Shown here one piece after another: positions 52,365-62,465 of a DNA stretch of 64,000 nt (position 1 is its first letter; each line of letters starts with the position of its first letter). The notes under the pieces were generated by a model. It was not told the origin of the DNA. It did no database searches and worked only from the letters and a program-made list of their open reading frames with translations. Position numbers and translations under genes: made by a program. The DNA is from Lysobacter sp. Root916 (GTDB lineage Bacteria > Pseudomonadota > Gammaproteobacteria > Xanthomonadales > Xanthomonadaceae), in contig NZ_LMJF01000001.1 of assembly GCF_001429785.1 (NCBI RefSeq), forward strand, positions 61,152 to 125,151. The letters run 5' to 3'.

Positions 52365-53717
52365 ATGGAAAATCTCGACGCGACCACGCTGTGGACCCCC
52401 GCCGGTTGGCGCCACGACACCGGGCTGCGCCTGGACGACGACGGCCGCATCCTCGCCGTGGACGGCGTTGCGCCGGTCGCCGACGCGGCGCGCCTGGTGC
52501 CCGGCATCGCCAACCTGCATTCGCACGCGTTCCAGCGCGCGATGGCCGGCATGGCCGAGCGCCAGACCGACCCGCGCGACAGCTTCTGGACCTGGCGCGA
52601 GACCATGTACCGCTTCGCCGCCGGCTTCTCGCCCGATACCTTGTATGCGGTGGCTTCGCAGCTCTATGTCGAGATGCTGGAGGCCGGCTACACCACGGTC
52701 TGCGAGTTCCATTACCTGCATCACGCGCCCGACGGCCGCCGCTACGACGATCCGGCCGCGATGTCGCGCGCTTTGATCGCGGCCGCGCGCGACACCGGCA
52801 TCCGCCTGACCCTGCTGCCGGTGCTGTACATGACCGGCGGTTTCGACGAGCGCCCGCTGAGCGAACGCCAACGCCGCTTCGGCCACCAGGTCGAGGACTA
52901 TCTGGACCTGCTGCAGCGTCTGCGTGGCGACGTCGGTCACGGCCTGCGCGTGGGTTGTTCGCTGCATAGCCTGCGTGCGGTGCCGCCGCAGGCGATGGCC
53001 GAGACGCTGGCCGCGCTGCCGGCCGACAGCCGTGTGCACATCCACATCGCCGAACAGGTCGCCGAGGTCGAGGACTGCCTGGCTATCCGCAAGGCGCGGC
53101 CGGTGCGCTGGCTGTTCGATCACGCCCCGGTCGACGAGCGCTGGACCCTGGTCCACGCCACCCACCTGGACGAGGACGAGACGCAGGCGATCGCGCGCAG
53201 CGGCGCGACGGTGGCGATCTGCACCACCACCGAGGGCAATCTAGGCGACGGCCTGTTCCCCTTGCGCGACTATCTGGACGCGGGCGGGTGCTGGGGCGTG
53301 GGTTCGGACTCGCATATCTCGGTGTCGCCGATCGAGGAACTGCGTTGGCTGGAGTACGGCCAGCGCCTGATCACGCGCCGGCGCAATATCGCCGTGGACG
53401 CGGCGGTGCCCAGCGTCGGCGAAACCCTGATGCGCGGGGTCGCCGCGAGCGCAGCGGATTCGACCGGGCACGCGATCGGCAGCCTTGCGGTCGGCGAGTA
53501 CGCCGATGCGCTGGTGCTGGATGCGCAGGCGCCGATCTTCGCCGGTGCGCAGGACGAGGATGCGCTGGACCGCTGGCTGTTCGCCGGCAACCGACCGGCG
53601 GTGCGCGAGACCTGGGTCGGCGGCCGCCGCGTCGTCGCCGATGGGCGCCACAAAGATCGCGACGCGGTCGCGGCCGCGTACCGGCGCGCGATGCGGGTGT
53701 TGTTGGAAACCGCCTGA
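52365..53717 (+). CDS. hutF: formimidoylglutamate deiminase
   Basis: This enzyme deaminates N-formimino-glutamate to N-formyl-glutamate, the step that defines the five-step histidine pathway (with HutG deformylase afterwards). It has 450 residues. Metal ligands are H52 and H54 (NLHSHAFQRAM), with further blocks VGCSLHSLRAV, VHIHIAEQ and GSDSHISVSP. The family C-terminus VGGRRVVADGRHKDRD is intact. The gene diverges from hutI. A REP-like pair separates it from the convergent ogt gene. Confidence 0.96.
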   Translation: MENLDATTLWTPAGWRHDTGLRLDDDGRILAVDGVAPVADAARLVPGIANLHSHAFQRAMAGMAERQTDPRDSFWTWRETMYRFAAGFSPDTLYAVASQLYVEMLEAGYTTVCEFHYLHHAPDGRRYDDPAAMSRALIAAARDTGIRLTLLPVLYMTGGFDERPLSERQRRFGHQVEDYLDLLQRLRGDVGHGLRVGCSLHSLRAVPPQAMAETLAALPADSRVHIHIAEQVAEVEDCLAIRKARPVRWLFDHAPVDERWTLVHATHLDEDETQAIARSGATVAICTTTEGNLGDGLFPLRDYLDAGGCWGVGSDSHISVSPIEELRWLEYGQRLITRRRNIAVDAAVPSVGETLMRGVAASAADSTGHAIGSLAVGEYADALVLDAQAPIFAGAQDEDALDRWLFAGNRPAVRETWVGGRRVVADGRHKDRDAVAAAYRRAMRVLLETA

Positions 53718-53745
53718 TCGCGACCGGCGCCCGCAACCCGCTTGC

Positions 53746-53910
53746 TGTGGGAGCGGCGTGAGCCGCGATCGCGCAACCGCAACGCGCGACGAAACCGACG
53801 ATCCGCAACGCACTGCAAGCGAGAACGCCCCCGCAAGGAGGCGTTCGTCACGTGGCGCGACATTCGTCGACAGTGCGGTCTCGCTATCGCGGCTTACGCC
53901 GCTCCCACAG
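53746..53910. repeat. REP-like inverted pair, copy 3 (long spacer)
   Basis: CTGTGGGAGCGGCGTGAGCC begins the left arm and its reverse complement ends at 53910. The roughly 115-base spacer is much longer than in copies 1 and 2. It is placed between the convergent hutF and ogt genes. Confidence 0.85.
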
Positions 53911-53937
53911 GGGGCGGGAGCCGGAGACGCGCGGTGA

Positions 53938-54526
<589 letters not shown>

Positions 54527-54537
<11 letters not shown>

Positions 54538-56119
54538 CGCTCCTCGCTTCGGCGGCGGCCTGCGCGCGGCTGCGCGTGCGTGCGCGTGGCGCGATCGGCT
54601 TGGCGGCCGGCTTGGGCGCGCCCATGGAATCGCGCCACAGATGGATCACCGCATAGGCGCGCCACGGCCGCCAAGCCTCGGCGCGCGCGATCAGCGCCTT
54701 CGCGCTCATGCGGCTGCCATCCTCGGGCACGGCTTTCTGCAGCACCAGGTCGTCGGCGGGGAAGGCGTCGGGGTGGCCTAGCGCGCGCATCGCGATGTAG
54801 TTGGCGGTCCAGGGGCCGATGCCGGGCAGCGCGACCCAGCGCGCGGCGAAATCGTCCAGGGTACGCTCGGCGCCGAAACCCACGCCGCTGTCGACGCGGC
54901 CGTCGAGCAGGGCGCGCGCGACCGTGCGCACGGTGTCGGCGCGCGCGCGGGTGAGGCCGATCTGGCTGAGGTCGGCGTCGACCAGCGCGTCCGGGGTCGG
55001 GAACAGATGCTCCAGCCCCGGCGCGAACGGATGCGGCAGGGCCTGGCCGAAACGCTGGGCCAGGCGCGCGGCGAGCGTACGCGCGGCGGCCACGCTGACC
55101 TGCTGGCCGAGGATCGCGCGCACCGCTATTTCGAAACCGTCCCAGCCGCTGGGCAGGCGCAGCCCAGGGCGCTTCTTCAACAATGGGCGCAGGCGCGGGT
55201 CCACCGACAGCGCGTCGGCGATCGCGTTCGGATCGGCGTCCAGATCGAACATGCGACGCAGGCGGTTGATGATCTCCAACAACCGCGAGGGCGCCGGCCC
55301 GTGCAGTTCCAGTTTCAGCGCGTGTTCGCCGCCGGGCCAGGCGCTCACCCGCAGCCAGCCCGGCCGTTCGATCGGGCCGATCACGCGCGCGTAGCTGTGC
55401 TCGTCGACGCTTTCCACGCCGGGCAGGGCGCGACCGCGCAGGAAATCCAGCATGGTCGCGAAGTCGTAGGGCGGGCGGTAACCCAGGCGCAAGGTCAGCA
55501 CGTCGTCGCCGGCGCCGGCGTTCTCGTTCGGGCGCCGGCGCAGATCGCGCGGGGCCATGCGGTAGGCCTCGAGAAACGTGGCATTGAAGCGGCGCAGGCT
55601 GCCGAAGCCGGCGGCCATCGCGACTTCGGTGATCGGCAGCGCGGTCTCGGTCAACAACTGCTTGGCGAACAGCAAACGGCGCGTGCCGTGCACGCCGATC
55701 GGCGCCGCACCCAGACGCTCCACGAACAAGCGCCGCAGTTGCCGCTCGCCCAGGCCGACGCGTTCGGCCAGCGCCGACAGCGGGTGTTCGGCGAGCAGGC
55801 CCTGGTCGATCAGTTTGAGCGCGCGCGCGACCGCGGCGTCGCCGCGGCGCCAGGCGCCGTCGCTGGGCGACAGCTCCGGGCGGCAGCGCAGGCAAGGCCG
55901 GAAACCGGCGGCTTCGGCGGCCGCGGCGTTGCCGTAATAGAGGACGTTCTCGCGCTTGGCCGCGGGCGCCGGGCACACCGGCCGGCAATAGATGCGGGTG
56001 CTGGTGACGGCGGTGAAGAACAGGCCGTCGAAGCGCGGGTCGCGGCTCAGACGCGCCTGTTCGCAGACGCGCCAGTGCGGCAGGCTGTCCTGGGCGACGG
56101 GGGCGGGGAAGGTCGGCAT
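54527..56119 (-). CDS. Ada-AlkA fusion: methyl-sensing regulator and 3-methyladenine DNA glycosylase
   Basis: A 530-residue fusion. The N-terminal Ada zinc domain has C45, C49, C76 and C79 (YCRPVCP, PCLRC); C45 would accept methyl groups from phosphotriesters and so switch the protein on. An AraC-type helix-turn-helix (about residues 90-195) follows. An AlkA glycosylase half begins near residue 205. Its HhH-GPD motif is [18 protein letters not shown] with catalytic Asp near D457 (FPADD). It therefore both senses alkyl damage and excises alkylated bases. The start at 56119 is chosen because the frame further upstream runs into the divergent inhibitor gene's control region. Coupled to ogt downstream. 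Confidence 0.93.
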
Positions 56120-56249
56120 GGAACCCAGGCTAGCACCGTCGCGGGGCCTGGACTCGCCGGATTCGGACATGGACGTGGAGGCCGCGTCACGGCGGTTTCG
56201 GCGACCGCGATGCATACTCCGCGGCACCGTCCGAGCAGGGAGCTCCGCC

Positions 56250-56672
56250 ATGAATTCTCGTCATCTGTTTGTCGGCTGCGCGCTCGCGCTGAGCCTGGCG
56301 GCCTGCGCCAGCGGTAACGGCGCAGGCTCCGCGCCGGCCTCCGGCGCCGAGCGCGTGCTCAGCGCCGCCGACAGCGCCGCGCCGGTGGTGTTGAGCGTGG
56401 GCGAAACCGTCGTGGTCCAGGTCGAGGCGAATCCCAGCACCGGCTACGGCTGGATCGTCGATCAGGCCGCCGCGGCGGGCACGCTGGAACAGGTCGGCGA
56501 GCCCGCGATGGCCTTGTCGAATCCCGGCGCGGTCGGCGGTGGCGGGACCCAGACCTGGCGCTTCCGCGCCGTCGCCAAGGGCCAGGGCGAGCTGCGCATG
56601 GATTACCGCCGCGCCTGGGAAAAGGACGTGCCGCCCGTGCGCAACGTGGCCTGGACGATCGAGGTCCGCTAA
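56250..56672 (+). CDS. chagasin-family (I42) cysteine peptidase inhibitor, lipoprotein
   Basis: A 140-residue exported inhibitor with AGGGAG before the ATG and a lipobox ending L-A-A-C19, so probably anchored in a membrane. The three inhibitor loops of the I42 family are visible: NPSTGYGW, GGGGTQTWRFRA and the YRRAWE block. Chagasin-type proteins block papain-like (C1) cysteine peptidases. Here the target may be a secreted peptidase of the bacterium itself or of prey or hosts; no candidate is in the window. Its stop overlaps the convergent phosphodiesterase stop by three bases. Confidence 0.9.
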   Translation: MNSRHLFVGCALALSLAACASGNGAGSAPASGAERVLSAADSAAPVVLSVGETVVVQVEANPSTGYGWIVDQAAAAGTLEQVGEPAMALSNPGAVGGGGTQTWRFRAVAKGQGELRMDYRRAWEKDVPPVRNVAWTIEVR

Positions 56673-57919
56673 GGCCGCTGCTGGTCGTCGCGCAGGGCCG
56701 GCAGCAGCGGCGCGATGTCGCCGTCGTTGCGCGCCGGACGAATGCCTACCAGGCGCGCCAGCAGCGGATAGACGTCGACGTTGTCGAACGCGGGCAGGGT
56801 CGCGCCACGCCGGAACGCGGGGCCGCGGGCGAGGAAGATCGCACGCATCGACGGCAGCGCCGGGTCGTAGCCGTGCGAGCCGCGGTTCGCGTTCGGACGT
56901 TTCGCCAGCGCCGAGCGCTGGATCGCGTCCCAGCCTTCGTGCATCTGGCATACGATCGCCGGCACGCGCGGATGGCGGCCGTAGTGCCAGCGCGCGGGCA
57001 GGTCCTGCTTGCGCCAGCAGTCGTATTGTTCGTGGTGGCCGACCAGCTTCGCCGCCACCGTCGCTTCCTGGCCGGGCTTGGGCACGATGCCGATCGACTG
57101 TCCGATCGACACCACGGTCGCCTCCTGCATCGACACCATGTCCTCGACCGCGATCGCGTGGCCCCGCGCGACCGTGGCCATGCCATGGTCCGAGACCACG
57201 ATCAGGTTCACGCGTTCGAGCTGGTCGCGCGCAGCCAGGCCGTCGAGCAGGCGTCCGATCGCGGCGTCGATCGTGCGGATGGCGTCGCGCGCCTCGTCCG
57301 AATCCGGGCCGTGCTCGTGTCCGGCTTTGTCCAGGGCATCGAAGTACAGCGTGATCACGCGCGGCCGCGTCGCCGCCGGTTCGCCCAGCCAGCCCAGCAC
57401 TTCGTCCACGCGCGCATCGGCCGAGACGGTTTCGTCGAACGGCCGCCAGCGCGTCGGCCTACGGCCCTGCACCGGCGCCTCGCTGCCGGGCCAGAACAAG
57501 GTCGCGCTGCGTAGGCCCGCTTTCTCGGCGCCGACCCAGATCGGCTCGCCGCCCCACCAGCGGGTGTCGCCCACGGCCTTGCGGTCGGCGACCCGGAAAT
57601 CGCCCAGGCCGTCTTCCCACATGCTGTTGTGGACGATGCCGTGGTGGTCCGGGCGCAGGCCGGTGACGATGGTGTAGTGATTCGGGAAGGTCAGCGAGGG
57701 ATAGGAGGGATTCATCCACGCCGCGCGCACGCCGTCGCGCGCGATGCGTTCGAGATTGGGCGAAATGCCGCGCTCGAAATAGTCGTTGCGGAAGCCGTCG
57801 ATCGAGATCAACAGCACCGGTGCGGGTTCGGCCGCGGCCGGTTGCGGCGCGCGGGTGGCGCAGGCGGCGAGGAAAAGGGCGAGCAGGGCGGTCGCGGCCG
57901 CCGGCAGATAGGAGCGCAT
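56669..57919 (-). CDS. nucleotide pyrophosphatase/phosphodiesterase, lipoprotein
   Basis: An ectonucleotide pyrophosphatase/phosphodiesterase of the alkaline phosphatase superfamily, 416 residues, like the characterised Xanthomonas enzyme (NPP). The lipobox is L-A-A-C20. The first metal ligand is D41 (LISIDGFRNDY), the nucleophile is T77 (SLTFPNHYTIVTG), and further metal ligands lie in YFDALDKAGHEHGPDS, VVSDHGMA and GSHGYDP. It hydrolyses nucleotides and phosphodiesters in the periplasm. The start at 57919 gives the lipoprotein signal; the longer frame to 58540 overlaps the divergent gene at 58032. Confidence 0.94.
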   Translation of the reverse strand: MRSYLPAAATALLALFLAACATRAPQPAAAEPAPVLLISIDGFRNDYFERGISPNLERIARDGVRAAWMNPSYPSLTFPNHYTIVTGLRPDHHGIVHNSMWEDGLGDFRVADRKAVGDTRWWGGEPIWVGAEKAGLRSATLFWPGSEAPVQGRRPTRWRPFDETVSADARVDEVLGWLGEPAATRPRVITLYFDALDKAGHEHGPDSDEARDAIRTIDAAIGRLLDGLAARDQLERVNLIVVSDHGMATVARGHAIAVEDMVSMQEATVVSIGQSIGIVPKPGQEATVAAKLVGHHEQYDCWRKQDLPARWHYGRHPRVPAIVCQMHEGWDAIQRSALAKRPNANRGSHGYDPALPSMRAIFLARGPAFRRGATLPAFDNVDVYPLLARLVGIRPARNDGDIAPLLPALRDDQQRP

Positions 57920-58031
57920 GGCCGGATCATAACGGGCGCAGATTGCGTCCAGACGTCGGCATGACTTCCGTCGCTGGCGGCGCCGGGCGCCTGTGCCGAT
58001 AGTGGCCTGGCCCTTTGCCCGGAGAGTCGCC

Positions 58032-58616
58032 ATGCGCCGTACCGCCGTTCGCTGCGCCGTCGCGGCGCTATTCCTGGCCGTGGGGGCGCCGGTTTGGGCG
58101 CAGACCGGGCCCGCGCCGGTGGTAATGGAGAACCCTCCGCCGCCGCCGAGCACGCTGCCCGAGCTCAGTGCCAAGGAATGCGAGGTTTGGGCGCGCGAGT
58201 TCAGCTTCGCCAAGTCGGTCGCCGACCACGATGCGGCCGCATTCGCGGAGCACCTGCAGTCCGGGGCCGCGTTCGGCGCCAGTCGTCGCGCGCCCACGCG
58301 CGGCCGCAAGGCCATCGCCGAGCGTTGGGCCGGCATCATCGAAGGCAAGGCGGTGCGGCTGGAGTGGTACCCCACGCGCGTGACCATCGGTGGGGCCGCG
58401 GACGTGGCCTGGTCCAGTGGGCCGTCCTTGTTCGAGGACCGCGCACCGGACGCCAAGCAGCGCTTTTCGATCGGCAGCTTCCACTCGGTCTGGCACCGCG
58501 ATCGCGACGGCGTCTGGCGGGTCCTGTTCGACGACGGCATCGAAGGCCGGCCGGTGACCTCGGCCGAAGCGATGGCGTTCCGCGACGCCCGGCGTACGAC
58601 CTGTCCGCGAGGCTGA
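58032..58616 (+). CDS. secreted SnoaL/DUF4440-like protein (194 aa)
   Basis: GGAGAG precedes the ATG at 58032. A signal peptide ends PVWAQ, then a short poly-Pro segment. The mature domain (about residues 45-185) has the NTF2-like cone-fold pattern of DUF4440/SnoaL proteins: a helical CEVWAREFSFAKSVADHDAAAFAEHL, then GRKAIAERWAGIIEG, WYPTRVTIGGAADVAWSSG and FHSVWHRDRDGVWRVLFDDG. Such domains include ketosteroid-isomerase-like enzymes and ligand-binding proteins; the function here is unknown. A GACGGC hairpin at 58682-58699 follows. Confidence 0.83.
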   Translation: MRRTAVRCAVAALFLAVGAPVWAQTGPAPVVMENPPPPPSTLPELSAKECEVWAREFSFAKSVADHDAAAFAEHLQSGAAFGASRRAPTRGRKAIAERWAGIIEGKAVRLEWYPTRVTIGGAADVAWSSGPSLFEDRAPDAKQRFSIGSFHSVWHRDRDGVWRVLFDDGIEGRPVTSAEAMAFRDARRTTCPRG

Positions 58617-58726
58617 CGAACGCCTAAACGCGGGCGGGGATAGCACGCACCCAGCGTGCCCGGAGGCGTATGGTGGCTTTACGACGGCTACGGCCGTCGA
58701 TCTCCCCAGCGCGTTCGAGGTGTCGT

Positions 58727-59134
58727 ATGAAACGTGTATTGCTCGCCAGCCTGCTCGCGGCCTGCGCCTTCGCGGCCTCGGCGCAGACCACCGCTCCGAC
58801 CCAGACCACGTCCGGCCACACGACGGCGGGCGTAACGACTTCGGCCCAGACGACCTCGGGCCAAACGACTTCGGCACGGACCGACGTGTCGACGCAGGTC
58901 CGTACCGACGGTACCTCCGGTACCCAGGCCGACACCCAGTCCAAGGCCGAAGTCGATCGCAACTGCCTGCGCCAGACCGGCACGCATATCCGCGACCGTT
59001 CGGCGAGCAACGGCAAGGGACGCAAGGGCTGCGTCGCCGCCAACGGCCGCGTCTACACCCGTGAGGACATCGATCGCACCGGTCAGACCGACATCGCCGA
59101 GGCACTGCGCCAGTTGGATCCGTCGATCCACTGA
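58727..59134 (+). CDS. secreted Thr/Ser-repeat protein with conserved C-terminal domain (135 aa)
   Basis: A signal peptide ends FAASAQ. It is followed by about 55 residues of Thr/Ser/Gln/Gly-rich imperfect repeats of the type TTSGQTTS and TTSAQTTS, probably an extended linker or an anchor-like stalk. The C-terminal 60 residues (KAEVDRNCLRQTGTHIRDR, KGCVAANGRVYTREDIDRTG) have two Cys and look like a folded small domain seen, in my impression, in other Xanthomonadaceae secreted proteins. No named family. A strong terminator follows. Confidence 0.78.
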   Translation: MKRVLLASLLAACAFAASAQTTAPTQTTSGHTTAGVTTSAQTTSGQTTSARTDVSTQVRTDGTSGTQADTQSKAEVDRNCLRQTGTHIRDRSASNGKGRKGCVAANGRVYTREDIDRTGQTDIAEALRQLDPSIH

Positions 59135-59156
59135 TACGCGCCTGCCAATTTCCGCG

Positions 59157-59181
59157 ACGCCCGGCTCCGGCCGGGCGTTTT
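59157..59181 (+). terminator. Rho-independent terminator
   Basis: CGCCCGG/CCGGGCG form a 7-bp stem with a 6-base loop, followed by four T. Confidence 0.8.
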
Positions 59182-59234
59182 CGTATCTGGTTCACGCAGT
59201 ATCGATCAGGCTTCGGACCGAACTTGGTTTTGGG

Positions 59235-59368
59235 GTAGGAGCGGCGTGAGCCGCGACCGTGATCTCACAGTGGCCGGCGCAATGCAGTTAGCTGATCCTC
59301 CCTGTCTCGATAAGTGGGCAGTTTCGCCGCAGGCGCAGCAGCGCGGTCGCGGCTTACGCCGCTCCTAC
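59235..59368. repeat. REP-like inverted pair, copy 4
   Basis: GTAGGAGCGGCGTGAGCC with CGCGACC, then the reverse complement ending GCTCCTAC at 59368. The interior contains CAGTTTCGCCGCAG, which also occurs inside copy 5, so copies 4 and 5 form a subfamily. Convergent position between the secreted protein gene and tetR. Confidence 0.85.
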
Positions 59369-59426
59369 CCCACGGCCGCGCAACGGCGTCTGCGTGGGCG
59401 AGGCCCGTAGGGACTTCTGCCAACGC

Positions 59427-60008
59427 TCAAGCCCTGAGCCCATCCAGCACTCGTCCCAGCGAAGCCTCGTAGAAGGTGCGGAACTGACGGTCGTCGTAGT
59501 TGAAACGGCCGCCGCGGTAGAGCGAGATCAGGCCGTGCGACTGCGCCCACAGCGTCATCGCGATGTCCCAGGGGTCGCCGGCTTTCAGCAGGCCGGCCTG
59601 CTGCGCCTCGATCACCACGTCGGCGGCCACGTTCAAGGTGGGCGAGCGGCGCGCGCGGAAATCGTCGGGGTAGCGGCGCGCGTCCTCGCGCCGGATCGAA
59701 AAGGCGTGGTCGAACAAATGCGGATGGGCGAGCGCGTAGTCGAGGTAGATGCGCTGGATCGCCATCAGGCGCGCGATCACGTCGCCGCCTTCCTTGCGCG
59801 CGCTCCAGTGGTGCGCGATCTCCTGGAAGCTGTCGTCGCTGATGCGCTTGAGCAGGGCTTCGCGATTGGGGAAGTGGCGGTAGATCGCCATCGGCGTGAT
59901 TCCGACCGCCTCGGCGACCCGACGCATGCTGACCGCGGCGGCGCCGTCGCGCTCGAACAGGGCGCGGGCGGCGCGCAGGATCCGGTCGGCGGTGGCGGGC
60001 GCGCTCAT
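59427..60008 (-). CDS. TetR-family regulator
   Basis: A 193-residue TetR repressor. The N-terminal helix-turn-helix is [29 protein letters not shown], and the C-terminal ligand domain is of the TetR_C_33/WHG type. The start at 60008 ([11 protein letters not shown]) is chosen because the longer frame runs through a perfect palindrome (60008-60024) that overlaps the ATG and is almost certainly its own operator. It is divergent from hutU; whether it also controls hutU is open, because the usual hut regulator is the GntR-type HutC and none is seen here. Confidence 0.9.
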   Translation of the reverse strand: MSAPATADRILRAARALFERDGAAAVSMRRVAEAVGITPMAIYRHFPNREALLKRISDDSFQEIAHHWSARKEGGDVIARLMAIQRIYLDYALAHPHLFDHAFSIRREDARRYPDDFRARRSPTLNVAADVVIEAQQAGLLKAGDPWDIAMTLWAQSHGLISLYRGGRFNYDDRQFRTFYEASLGRVLDGLRA

Positions 60009-60024
60009 GTATACAGCGTATACA
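60008..60024. promoter_or_regulatory. perfect palindromic TetR operator
   Basis: TGTATAC-AGC-GTATACA is a perfect 7+3+7 inverted repeat, a rare A/T-rich island, overlapping the tetR start codon. It is about 93 bases from the hutU-side -10 (60117), so it primarily fits autoregulation. Confidence 0.75.
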
Positions 60025-60116
60025 TTTTCCCTCTGGCGTGGCAAATCGGGGCGAAATCGGCGGGCGCGGGCGCGCATTCGCGTCGCCCGCGCTGGCGGGC
60101 GCTCGGAACGCGGCGC

Positions 60117-60122
60117 GATAAT
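60117..60122 (+). promoter_or_regulatory. candidate -10 box for hutU
   Basis: GATAAT lies 36 bases before the hutU ATG at 60153 (15 bases before the in-frame ATG at 60138). No clear -35. Confidence 0.4.
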
Positions 60123-60152
60123 TTCCTACACCCTCGAATGCCGGAAACCGCC

Positions 60153-61823
60153 ATGTCCGCAGCCAGCCGCAACGACCCCACCCGCGTCATCCGCGCCCCG
60201 CGCGGCAGCGACAAGACCTGCAAGTCGTGGTTGAGCGAGGCGGCCTACCGCATGATCCAGAACAACCTGGATCCGGAAGTGGCCGAGAACCCGGCCGAGC
60301 TGGTGGTCTACGGCGGCATCGGCCGCGCCGCGCGCGACTGGCCTTCGTTCGACGCGATCCTGAAATCGCTGCGCGAGCTGGAGGACAACGAAACCCTGCT
60401 GATCCAGTCGGGCAAGCCGGTCGGCGTGTTCCCTACCCACGCGGACGCGCCGCGCGTGCTGCTGGCCAACTCCAACCTGGTCCCGCACTGGGCGACCTGG
60501 GAGCATTTCAACGAGCTCGATAAGAAGGGCCTGATGATGTACGGCCAGATGACCGCCGGCAGCTGGATCTACATCGGCTCGCAGGGCATCGTCCAGGGCA
60601 CCTACGAAACCTTCGTCGAAATGGGCCGCCAGCACTACGGCGGCGATCTCAAGGGCAAGTGGATCCTGACCGCGGGTCTGGGCGGCATGGGCGGCGCGCA
60701 GCCGCTGGCGGCATCGCTGGCCGGCGCCTGTTCGCTGAACATCGAATGCAAGCAGAGCAGCATCGACATGCGCCTGCGCACCCGTTACGTCGACGAGCAG
60801 GCCAGCGACCTGGACGACGCGCTGGCGCGCATCGCCAAGTACACCGCCGCCGGCGAGGCGCGCTCGATCGCGCTGCTGGGCAATGCCGCCGAAGTGCTGC
60901 CCGAACTGGTGCGCCGCGGCGTGCGGCCGGACGCGGTCACCGACCAGACCAGCGCCCACGATCCGGTCCACGGTTACCTGCCGATCGGCTGGACCGTCGA
61001 GCAGTGGCTGGCCGCGCAGAAGACCGATCCCGAGGGCGTGCGCGATGCGGCCAAGCAATCGATGCGCGTGCACGTGGAGGCGATGCTCGCGTTCCAGCGC
61101 CAAGGCATCCCGACCTTCGACTACGGCAACAACATCCGCCAGATGGCCCAGGACGTGGGCTGCGAAAACGCGTTCGATTTCCCGGGCTTCGTGCCGGCCT
61201 ATGTGCGCCCGCTGTTCTGCCGCGGCGTCGGCCCGTTCCGCTGGGTCGCCCTCAGCGGCGATCCCGAGGACATCTACAAGACCGACGCCAAGGTCAAGGA
61301 GATCATCGCCGACGACGCCCACCTGCACCGTTGGCTGGATATGGCCAAGGAGCGCATCAGCTTCCAGGGCCTGCCGGCGCGCATCTGCTGGGTCGGTCTG
61401 GGCCTGCGCCACAAGCTCGGCCTGGCCTTCAACGAGATGGTGCGCAACGGCGAGCTCAAGGCGCCGGTGGTGATCGGCCGCGATCACCTCGACAGCGGCA
61501 GCGTGGCCTCGCCCAACCGCGAGACCGAGGCGATGAAGGACGGCAGCGATGCGGTCAGCGATTGGCCGCTGCTCAACGCCATGCTCAACGTGGCCGGCGG
61601 CGCGACCTGGGTCTCGCTGCACCACGGCGGCGGCGTCGGCATGGGTTATTCGCAGCACTCCGGCGTGGTCATCGTCTGCGACGGCAGCGTCGAGGCCGAT
61701 AAGCGCATCGCGCGCGTGCTGTGGAACGACCCCGGCACCGGCGTGATGCGCCATGCCGATGCGGGTTACGAGATCGCCCAGGCCTGCGCCAAGGAGCAGG
61801 GCCTGAAGCTGCCGATGCTGTGA
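60153..61823 (+). CDS. hutU: urocanate hydratase
   Basis: This enzyme converts urocanate to 4-imidazolone-5-propionate using tightly bound NAD, step two of histidine breakdown. It has 556 residues. The family signature [14 protein letters not shown] contains the conserved active-site Cys (C412). Other blocks are [23 protein letters not shown] and [19 protein letters not shown] at 60153 fits the family; ATG at 60138 would add five residues. Its product is the substrate of HutI encoded 8-9 kb upstream. It is separated from the other hut genes by DNA-repair and unrelated genes. Confidence 0.97.
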   Translation: MSAASRNDPTRVIRAPRGSDKTCKSWLSEAAYRMIQNNLDPEVAENPAELVVYGGIGRAARDWPSFDAILKSLRELEDNETLLIQSGKPVGVFPTHADAPRVLLANSNLVPHWATWEHFNELDKKGLMMYGQMTAGSWIYIGSQGIVQGTYETFVEMGRQHYGGDLKGKWILTAGLGGMGGAQPLAASLAGACSLNIECKQSSIDMRLRTRYVDEQASDLDDALARIAKYTAAGEARSIALLGNAAEVLPELVRRGVRPDAVTDQTSAHDPVHGYLPIGWTVEQWLAAQKTDPEGVRDAAKQSMRVHVEAMLAFQRQGIPTFDYGNNIRQMAQDVGCENAFDFPGFVPAYVRPLFCRGVGPFRWVALSGDPEDIYKTDAKVKEIIADDAHLHRWLDMAKERISFQGLPARICWVGLGLRHKLGLAFNEMVRNGELKAPVVIGRDHLDSGSVASPNRETEAMKDGSDAVSDWPLLNAMLNVAGGATWVSLHHGGGVGMGYSQHSGVVIVCDGSVEADKRIARVLWNDPGTGVMRHADAGYEIAQACAKEQGLKLPML

Positions 61824-61849
61824 GCCTGCGGCAGCCTCGGCTGCCTCTG

Positions 61850-61946
61850 GCAGGCGCGGTGCGAGCCGCAACCGCGAGGTAACCGCGCACGGCGTCAGTT
61901 TCGCCGCAGTTGGGTTGGCGCGGTCGCGGCTTGCGCCGCTCCTACA
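61850..61946. repeat. REP-like inverted pair, copy 5 (degenerate left arm)
   Basis: The left arm AGGCGCGGTGCGAGCCGC is degenerate; the right arm GGTCGCGGCTTGCGCCGC then TCCTAC is intact. It shares the interior CAGTTTCGCCGCAG with copy 4. Lies between convergent hutU and the SRPBCC gene. Confidence 0.75.
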
Positions 61947-62021
61947 GGGGTTGCGGGGGAGCAGCGAGCGAATCGACGGCCCGGTGTTCGGGCCGTCTTC
62001 GTTCGCGCCGGGCGGCCGCGA

Positions 62022-62465
62022 TCAGCCCGGTATCGTCGGTTCCACCAGGCGTTCCAGCAGGGTCAGCGATTCCTGCCAGCCCAGATAGCACTGCTCCGGC
62101 GGGATCGCATCGGGGATGCCTTCCTGGACCACCTGCAGCTCGGTGCCGCAGGACACGGGGCGCAGGCTGATGGTGGTGACCATGGTGCCGGGCAGCTCGG
62201 GGGCGTCGAAACGATCGTCGTGGACGATGCGCTCGTTCGGCACCAACTCCAGATAGGTGCCGCCGAAGCTGTGGCCCTGATCGGTCGAGAAATTGCTGAA
62301 ACTCATGCGGTACTTGCCGCCGACGCGCGCGTCCAGCTCGTGCACGGTGCAGGTGAAGCCGTCGGGCGGCAGCCACTTGGACAGGGCCGCGGCATCGAGG
62401 AAGGCGCGATAAACGCGCTCGGCCGGGGCGGTGAAGACGCGGTGCAAACGGACGGTGCCGGTCAT
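62022..62465 (-). CDS. SRPBCC-family (AHSA1-like) protein
   Basis: A 147-residue cytoplasmic protein with the helix-grip fold of the AHSA1/START-like group: RLHRVFTAPAERVYRAFLDA, ALSKWLPPDGFTCTVHELD, GGKYRMSFSN, then LGWQESLTLLERLVEP. Such proteins bind hydrophobic ligands or act as stress-linked or polyketide-type domains; the ligand is unknown. AGGAG precedes the ATG. Monocistronic by position. Confidence 0.92.
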   Translation of the reverse strand: MTGTVRLHRVFTAPAERVYRAFLDAAALSKWLPPDGFTCTVHELDARVGGKYRMSFSNFSTDQGHSFGGTYLELVPNERIVHDDRFDAPELPGTMVTTISLRPVSCGTELQVVQEGIPDAIPPEQCYLGWQESLTLLERLVEPTIPG

